From the IMG/VR virus record IMGVR_UViG_3300046171_000071, positions 1 to 27,167 of that record: a stretch of 27,167 bases of DNA, one strand, 5' to 3'. Below, in pieces: positions 21,492 through 27,167 of the stretch. Both the position numbers and the translations under genes were made by a program. A model generated the notes under the pieces. The model worked only from the letters and a program-made list of their open reading frames with translations, had not been told where the DNA came from and made no database searches. The number at the start of each line of letters is the position of its first letter. The stretch's first letter is position 1. The DNA comes from a virus.

Positions 21492-22968
21492 CGTCTTGCC
21501 CCACATCTATTGATGGCTGCGCCGGTAATTTGTTGCCGAACGGCTGGAAAGCGGTGTCTAAGCCATAGCGGTCAGCCAGTTCGCTTTCGCGGTTAATCTG
21601 TTCAAAGATTTCTTCGGTATCGCGACCATATTGCGAATGCACATCCTGCAAGCTGACGATGCCGTTGTTCAGTGCGATCACGCTGGCGTTGATCTCTTTC
21701 TGTGGGTCAACCCAAGCAAAGCCGCGTGGCCGGTATATCACTTGATCGGCAAATAGGTCATATTTCCCCATTGGCAAATTGATACGGCCAACAGTGATAG
21801 CCATTTCTAGCCAAGCGCGATAGATCGGGTCAACAAACTGGTCAATCATAAATTGCTGGATTACTTTAAAATGGTCACGATCTTCGATAGTGCCTTGCCG
21901 GATTGATGAATAGCTAACGCCTTCAAGGTTGTTTGCCAGCGACACATAGCTGACACCAAGGCCGGACGCGATCCCGCGCAATATACCCTTTTCAAACTCC
22001 GCAAAGCTGTCAGTCGGGTTTTGTGGGTCAAATGCAGTGAACGACATTCCAGTCGGCAATTGCATAAAGCTGGCCCGGGGTGCCGCATCAATTATTGGGT
22101 TGTGATTGTCATAATCATCACCGACAAAGCCATCACCTTCGGGGCTAGTGAAAAAGCCCATCTTTGACGCAGCAACCCGCGCATTGACCAAAGTGGCTTC
22201 TTCGTAACCGTCTAGCATCTTTAACCGGCTTAATACGTTGCTCATCCAAGGCACGCCACGGGTTTGCCCAGCGCGGTCTTGCATATAGCAATGAATGATC
22301 TGATCGGCTGGCACAATCTTATGATGCCGCTTTGTGCGTGAACCATAGCCTTGATCGTGATGCGGGTGATCTTCAAACAGATAATAATTGACCGGCTTGC
22401 CAGTGCGCCGGTCTAATTCAACGCCCATACGCACTTCATTGCCGTTGTTTAGGCGTGCGTCATAACCTTCATCAAGATAATCGGCTTCAAGAAACTTTAG
22501 CGAAAAGCCAAATGGGTTTCCGGCTGGGTTCTTAATCTTCTGAATTAGCACTTCGCCATCGCGTGTTAGCGTCTCAATGAACAGCCGTTGCGCTTGTGAC
22601 CAAGATATGCGGCCATCAACAGTGCAAAAACCAGCCCTGCCCCACTGCTGCCAAGCCTGTTCAACGATCCTGTTGCCAACGCTATCCAACGAACCGTCAT
22701 CATTGCGCTTGCGAACCTGTATCCGAACGCCAGCCGCACCAACTACGTTTGTGGTCATTATCTGCAAATAACGCCGCGCATATGGATGATTGCGACTGAT
22801 TTCGCGGCACCTATCGCGCAGAATACGCAGTGATGGTTTGATTTCGCTATCTGCCGAACGGCTGCTTGATACAAAATCGCTGAATAGTCGGCCAGTATCA
22901 GCCCCGTGAAACGCCCTTGCCATCTTTTTTGGCTGGGGCTTTGCTTTGAAAAAGTCAAAGATGCCCAT
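21478..22968 (-). CDS. Portal protein, lambda family
   Basis: 496 residues: SLRILRDRCREISRNHPYARRYLQIMTTNVVGAAGVRIQ, WQQWGRAGFCTVDGRISWSQAQRLF, TRDGEVLIQKI, GVPWMSNVLSRLKMLDGYEEATLVNARVAASKMGF, and AEFEKGILRGIASGLGVSYVSLANNLEGVSYSSIRQG. All are in the order expected of GpB-type portals of the lambda family. Twelve copies form the channel through which DNA is packaged and to which the head-tail joiner attaches. Starts 2 bases after the previous stop. The frame is intact and of usual length. Confidence 0.92.
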   Translation of the reverse strand: MGIFDFFKAKPQPKKMARAFHGADTGRLFSDFVSSSRSADSEIKPSLRILRDRCREISRNHPYARRYLQIMTTNVVGAAGVRIQVRKRNDDGSLDSVGNRIVEQAWQQWGRAGFCTVDGRISWSQAQRLFIETLTRDGEVLIQKIKNPAGNPFGFSLKFLEADYLDEGYDARLNNGNEVRMGVELDRRTGKPVNYYLFEDHPHHDQGYGSRTKRHHKIVPADQIIHCYMQDRAGQTRGVPWMSNVLSRLKMLDGYEEATLVNARVAASKMGFFTSPEGDGFVGDDYDNHNPIIDAAPRASFMQLPTGMSFTAFDPQNPTDSFAEFEKGILRGIASGLGVSYVSLANNLEGVSYSSIRQGTIEDRDHFKVIQQFMIDQFVDPIYRAWLEMAITVGRINLPMGKYDLFADQVIYRPRGFAWVDPQKEINASVIALNNGIVSLQDVHSQYGRDTEEIFEQINRESELADRYGLDTAFQPFGNKLPAQPSIDVGQDDGDL

Positions 22969-22970
22969 TG

Positions 22971-23559
22971 TTAAAACCTCACCAAGATGGTTGCACCGGT
23001 TGTCTCACCAGCTTTTGCGCGTTCTATTTGCCGTTCTTTGGCATATTCCTTGCGAAAATAATCCCGCGCTTGGATTAATTCTTGATATGACAGCTTTGTA
23101 AGTGACCGGCCTTGAATGCTGTAGCTTGAAACATCAGCGTCACCCTTGCCCTGCAATAGACTTTCGATCTTCGTTATCATTATTTCGGCGTGACTGCGCG
23201 GATCAGCCCCGTTTACGTCCAAATCTTCAACCGCTGTAAATGTGCCACGCTCAATGACTACGCGGTTGCCAGATGCGGTTTCAGTGGCTTCTAGCTGCCA
23301 GTGATAAAAGCCAGCAACATAAGCGGCTGAAGTTGCGCTATCCACTTCAAAAACATATGTGCCGTTTTGTTCAGTTGCGGCAACTTTGATTTCAGTGCTA
23401 CCACCGGCAGTTATGCGTGCGACATATTCCATTGAATGCGTTGCAAGCGGATAGTCGCTTACCAGATCAGGTGCGCTTCCAAAGCAGATAATCGCCAATG
23501 ATGATTGTTTCGGGTGCTTGCCCATCAGGAGCTGCGTCTATATCAAATCTGTTTGCCAT
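22971..23559 (-). CDS. gpW-like head-tail joining protein with one +1 frame break
   Basis: The start is ATG 23559 (MANRFDIDAAPDGQAPETII), 3 bases after the terminase stop. The frame runs to ...DYLLWKRT and hits TGA. Removing one base near 23469 (ACC [T] GAT) joins it to DLVSDYPLATHSMEYVAR and the rest to TAA 22971, about 195 residues. The C-terminal ~60 residues (SHAEIMITKIESLLQGKG, RSLTKLSYQELIQARDYFRKE, ILVRF) are gpW-like, and the N-terminal half is beta-rich. gpW-type proteins sit below the portal. The longer frame often called from 23525 begins with out-of-frame sequence. One of nine same-sign breaks. Confidence 0.72.
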
Positions 23560-23562
23560 TAT

Positions 23563-25448
23563 TCACCGCCAAGAATTAACAAAGCCGCCCTGTCTTGGTC
23601 GGCGTGCCAGTGGGTTCGACTGTTGCGGCTGCGGTGGTGCTTCTGGTTCCGGTGCATTTACGACCCTGTCGGCAACAGCGTTAATATTCAGCGACAAAAT
23701 GCAAAGCGCAGCATATGCGTACACCCTGCAATCAAGTGCTTCGTTTCTTGTGCGCGTCTTGACAAAATCCCTGCGCTGGAAAGCCTTTTTGGTATTTAGT
23801 GACAATTTTTTCACTATTCGCAAGCTGCTGATAATACTCATCTGACCGACCGGCTGGGAAATGGCAATATCCCGCACCCTCTGATTGTATCCTAAGTCTG
23901 GAAAAAATCAATTCCTTGATCGGGAAAGTGCCGACGGTAAACAATTTTATCTTTCCAATGTTGTTTTTGCTAGGTCTGCCAACAAGCGGACGCTGTTCGC
24001 CGCCCATACCTTTGATGGCAAATATGCGTCTGCCTTCCCTTGGCCGAACAAAGTTGTAGACCGCTTGCGTGTAATGACCGCCACTGTCGATGCACGCAGC
24101 CCTAATGCCTAGCTGCCGCCCGCTTTCGGTCGTGAAACTGGCTTTTAGGATATTATCAAGATCATTCCACAGATGCGGCGTGGATGGGTCGCCATATAGC
24201 GTTTTGTAGGATATTGACCAGCTCTCCTCATCGCGTCCGAAACCGACCAATTCACATTCGAGCCGATCATCTTGCACGTCAATTCCGGCTGTTATAACAA
24301 CTATATCATCCGGCAGGGCATCGCCCCAATCATCTTCGCGGCTTTGAAAGTCAATATCACCGACAGTTTGGCCTTCATCTTCCCACGTTTCTGCCAAAAA
24401 CGTATTTACAAATACGCGGAGGGTCTCCGGCGACTTTTTGGCAACTAGAAAATCACGCGCTGCATCTGCAAGCGGCGTCCAAGGGCTATATAAGGCCACT
24501 TAAATGAAAACCGGCTATTTTATGCTCTGGATTTTGTGCAACCCACTCACCAGCCCTGACAGCGCGATAACGATCCGCGTCATCCCATACGCTGCCGCAG
24601 CCTTCGCATATATAGTTGGCGGTTTCGGGCTTGTCCTTTTCCCATTGCACTTGTGACCATTTCAGCACTTGCTTATGGCCGCAGTCGTGACACGGCACAT
24701 AATACTGCCGCTGGTCGCTTTCTTCATAAGCCAGTTCAATTCTGGACGCGCCTTTATTGGTTGGCGTGCTAACCATTACGATTTTGCGGTTATATGTAAA
24801 GGTTGACGTTCTTTTCCGGCCTAGATCGATTCGGATCGCCCTCTGTACCGGCTGAATGTGGGAACCTGATCCACCTCATCAAAGAAAACGCACCTAACAG
24901 GCCTAGATGCCAAGCCAGCCGGTGAATTAGCCCCGACCATAGCAATGTAGCCGCCAACAAATGATTTTTGCAGTAACGTGTTGCCACTATCGCGGCTGCG
25001 CGGGTCTTTTACCGCGTTCTTTAGAGCTGGCGTATCCCGCAGCATAGGCGCAAGCCGGTCGTTACTCCACATCTTGCTCATATCCAAAGTCGGCTGCACA
25101 ACAAGAATAGGGCGACGGGTCTTGCGATATATAATAGCCGATAGCGTTGTTTATGATTTCAGTCTTGCCAATCTGTGCGCCGGTCATAAAAACAATCGTT
25201 TCGGTTGCCGGATCGGAAATAGCACGCATCATCCCGCGCTGGTATGGTGCGCGGTCGGTTGACCATTTACCGGCCTCTGCGCTGCTTTCACGCGAAAGCA
25301 CGCGATACTGGTCTGCCCATTCATCAATGGCAAGATCAGGCGGCGGTGCTAGGCTGGCTAGTGTTTTCTGCGCTATCTTCGCCAGATTCGCTGCCCCGTA
25401 AAGGTTGAGTGACTCTGACTTCGACTTCGCTGATTTCTTTGAGTGCAT
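23563..25448 (-). CDS. Terminase large subunit, GpA family, with five +1 frame breaks
   Basis: Motifs of a GpA terminase follow in order across six frames. WADQYRVLSRESSAEAGKW and Walker A TGAQIGKTE; break near 25109; LAPMLRDTPAL and Walker B CVFFDEVDQVP; break near 24855-24859; SAGTEGDP; break near 24831; MVSTPTNKGASRIELAY with zinc CHDCGHKQ/CEGCGSVW; break near 24491; LYSPWTPLADAARDFLV, nuclease aspartates TAGIDVQDDRLE and CIDSGGHYT; break near 23777; then RNEALDCRVYAYAAL. Each break is a single extra base in the same direction, and no other stops or missing parts are seen. Restored length is about 626 residues. The start at 25448 overlaps the small subunit by 113 bases and is uncertain. 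The ATPase packages DNA; the nuclease cuts concatemers. Confidence 0.85.
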
Positions 25449-25875
25449 CGTAAATGTTATCTTTCAAAATGCTTTTTACTTCAATCAGTTTTTCAGCGGC
25501 GTAAACTTCGGGTGCCACCCGCTGCGGGAAGGCTAACAGCTTTTGCCGCATATTCTGGCTAACATCGATCCAAGCACGTTCCACATCGCTTGCCGGTATA
25601 AGTTGCTCCCTGATCTGCTCTTTTTCCATTTCGGCCAGATCAGCGCGTGCTTTTGTTAATCTGGTGCGGTGCGCGTTGTAATCATCGCCACTGGTATCGG
25701 CTTTTATGGATCGCTCTTTAAGGTAACGAATATAGCCTTGAATGGCTGGCACCAGTTCATAGCGGCCACGCTCCGCTTTCGGTATTACACCCTCTGCCGA
25801 TAGCTGTTGCACGCGGCGCGGCGTTAAATCTAACAGCTTGCTAATAAAATCAAGCGGAAACGTGGTCGGTGCCAT
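25336..25875 (-). CDS. Terminase small subunit, Nu1-like
   Basis: 179 residues. The N-terminal winged helix (DFISKLLDLTPRRVQQLSAE, GVIPKAERGRYEL) is the Nu1/MerR-like DNA-binding head that recognises the packaging site. A coiled middle follows (RTRLTKARADLAEMEKEQIREQ, then DVERAWIDVSQNMRQKLLAF), then PQRVAPEVYAAEK and an acidic end. The start at 25875 overlaps the methyltransferase gene by 26 bases; the end overlaps the large-subunit frame by 113 bases, long for this pairing. It forms a ring with DNA and recruits the large subunit. Confidence 0.88.
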   Translation of the reverse strand: MAPTTFPLDFISKLLDLTPRRVQQLSAEGVIPKAERGRYELVPAIQGYIRYLKERSIKADTSGDDYNAHRTRLTKARADLAEMEKEQIREQLIPASDVERAWIDVSQNMRQKLLAFPQRVAPEVYAAEKLIEVKSILKDNIYDALKEISEVEVRVTQPLRGSESGEDSAENTSQPSTAA

Positions 25876-27106
25876 TGTTCATCTCGTTAAATGTTTTGCC
25901 GGTTTTTTCGTTAATTGCTATTAAGCCGGTAAAGTCTTGCCAGCGTTTAACAATCACATCAACGTATTTAGGGTCAAGCTCCATCAACCTAGCTTGCCGG
26001 TTTGTTTTCTCGCACGCAATCAAAGTTGAGCCGCTGCCGCCAAAAACATCTAAAATAGTGTCACCGGACTTGCTGCTGTTTGCTAACGCTTTTTCTATTA
26101 GTTCAACCGGCTTTTGCGTTGGATGTACATATTCGCCAGTTGCACCTCTACTCATCTTCCAAATATCTGATTGGCTTTTATCACCCTGCCAGCCATCACC
26201 TTTTACATAGAAAATAAACTCGTGTTGCGGTCTATAATTAGACTGACCAAGACCAATGCTTTTTTTGTCCCACACAATGCAGTTTGCTATTTTTAGGCCA
26301 GCATCAACGATAGCGGCTTCAAACTCAGAATATGTTCGCCAAGTGAAACAAATATAATAAGCCGCACCGGATTTGCTTGAGGCGTAAGCAGCACTGATAG
26401 CTTGCCGCACTAAATTGATTAAATCATCTCCTTGAAACTCATCGCCCAGAATCATTCCGTGTGCCTTAACTATCGCGCCCTTAGGTGTAGACCCTGCCGC
26501 TCTACCACCGCCATAACTCATTCCATAAGGCGGGTCTGTAAAAACCATATCGGCTGGCCTAGTTTCCATTAATGTATCAACCGCATCGATGCTGGTGCTA
26601 TCCCCGCACATAACCCGATGCCGCCCAAGCTGCCAAATATCGCCTAGAACGGTTACTGGCGTTTCCGGCTCCGGTGGTACTTGATCCTCGTCAACCAGCC
26701 CCTCTGTTATAGCTTCGGCCATTAACGCGGCAAGTTCATCGTCATTGAAGCCGGTCTTGCTTAGATCGTAGTTTTCCAGATCAAGGTCGGCTAATTCCAA
26801 GGCCAGCAAGTCGTCGTCCCATTTCGCCTCTTGGCTAACGCGGTTGTCAGCTATGCGATAGGCTTTGATCTGGTTTGCCGTTAGGTCGGTTGCAATATGG
26901 ATAGGCACCTCTTTCAGTTGCAGCTTGCGTGCCGCCGCCAAGCGCGTATGTCCAGCGATTACAACCATTTCAGCGTCAACCACTATTGGCTGCCGCCATC
27001 CAAATTCCTTTAATGAACCGGCAACTTTATCCACCGCCGCGTCATTCTTTCGTGGGTTCTTCGCATATGGAATAACCTCATCGATCCCAACCGTTTGAAT
27101 TTCCAT
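25850..27106 (-). CDS. ParB-like nuclease domain fused to a beta-class DNA methyltransferase
   Basis: 418 residues. Residues 1-110 are a ParB/Srx-like domain (VIPYAKNPRKND, IVVDAEMVVIAGHTRLAAAR) usual in phage methyltransferase fusions. Residues ~150-395 are an N6-adenine or N4-cytosine methyltransferase: motif IV TDPPYG (190-195), then HPTQKPVEL (328-336), then motif I FGGSGS (355-360). Motif IV before motif I defines the beta class, which includes CcrM-type GANTC enzymes. In alphaproteobacterial phages such enzymes may imitate host CcrM or block restriction. AGGAG lies about 14 bases before ATG. Its end overlaps the small terminase start, so it is part of the packaging operon. Confidence 0.9.
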   Translation of the reverse strand: MEIQTVGIDEVIPYAKNPRKNDAAVDKVAGSLKEFGWRQPIVVDAEMVVIAGHTRLAAARKLQLKEVPIHIATDLTANQIKAYRIADNRVSQEAKWDDDLLALELADLDLENYDLSKTGFNDDELAALMAEAITEGLVDEDQVPPEPETPVTVLGDIWQLGRHRVMCGDSTSIDAVDTLMETRPADMVFTDPPYGMSYGGGRAAGSTPKGAIVKAHGMILGDEFQGDDLINLVRQAISAAYASSKSGAAYYICFTWRTYSEFEAAIVDAGLKIANCIVWDKKSIGLGQSNYRPQHEFIFYVKGDGWQGDKSQSDIWKMSRGATGEYVHPTQKPVELIEKALANSSKSGDTILDVFGGSGSTLIACEKTNRQARLMELDPKYVDVIVKRWQDFTGLIAINEKTGKTFNEMNNGTDHVSA

Positions 27107-27167
27107 TGTAAAACGAAACGCTCCTTTTTATTCTGTCGCTAGGGTTCTTTTCGGGGTCGCGCGTTAC
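27078..27167 (-). CDS. C-terminal part of the 41-residue junction protein
   Basis: Minus strand from the right edge: VTRDPEKNPSDRIKRSVSFY..., then TGA at 27080-27078. The frame is open at the edge with no start of its own. It is in register with the 12-codon N-terminal part that leaves the left edge at base 1, and it overlaps the methyltransferase start by 29 bases. Highly charged, function unknown. Confidence 0.6.
   Translation of the reverse strand, partial: VTRDPEKNPSDRIKRSVSFYNGNSNGWDR

Noticed and set aside
23732-25099. Several separate short genes in the terminase region
   Set aside because: Their products are consecutive pieces of one GpA terminase in motif order, so they are one gene with frame breaks, not separate genes.
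1-27167. Integrated prophage with attachment sites
   Set aside because: No integrase, excisionase, repressor, tRNA or flanking host gene is visible, and the ends join in frame.

Overview
This window reads as a complete, circular (or circularly permuted) genome of about 27.2 kb from a tailed phage with a long non-contractile tail (siphovirus-like, lambda-type GpA terminase and portal). The host is probably a marine alphaproteobacterium. That is an inference from a GTA-type 3TM holin, a ParB/beta-class methyltransferase fusion, and several small proteins that recall families I know from marine alphaproteobacterial phages. I see no integrase, excisionase, CI-like repressor, polymerase, primase or tRNA gene. 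Circularity is supported by one short gene that starts at 36 on the minus strand, runs off the left edge and continues in frame from the right edge to a stop at 27078.

Layout, following minus-strand transcription. (1) An early block from 4523 down to 903 carries two PD-(D/E)XK nuclease-like proteins, a zinc ribbon, a DUF6378 protein, a winged-helix replication protein whose gene holds a striking GTGACA/TGTCAC array beside an AT-rich stretch (candidate origin), a lipoprotein, and small proteins. It ends at a strong terminator (852-880). (2) A likely new promoter overlaps that terminator. From it a zinc-ribbon protein, a gpZ-like tail protein, the junction gene, ParB-methyltransferase and the terminase subunits are read across the window ends. 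(3) The head module follows: gpW-like protein, portal, a protease-capsid fusion with an internal capsid start, and head-tail joining genes. (4) The tail module follows: tube, G/GT chaperones with a canonical -1 slippery site, tape measure, distal tail proteins, NlpC/P60-like protein, gpJ-like tip, and a fibre with a peptidase S74 chaperone. (5) Small membrane proteins and the lysis genes (GH24 lysozyme, two holin-like proteins) end at 6840.

A plus-strand operon (4629-6825) encodes a RecB-like exonuclease, an ERF annealing protein, a small protein with an SSB-like acidic tip, and three small proteins. It ends at a UUCG-loop terminator shared with the convergent late operon.

The strangest feature is nine single-base +1 frame disruptions. 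All have the same sign and all lie in four virion genes (terminase large subunit x5, gpW-like x1, gpFII-like x2, distal tail x1), while about 20 kb of other coding sequence stays open. Insertion-type sequence error, real mutation, or +1 recoding could each explain them. Several sites lie on quadruplets (CCC-T, CCC-A, TTT-C, CTT-A) of types associated with +1 slippage.
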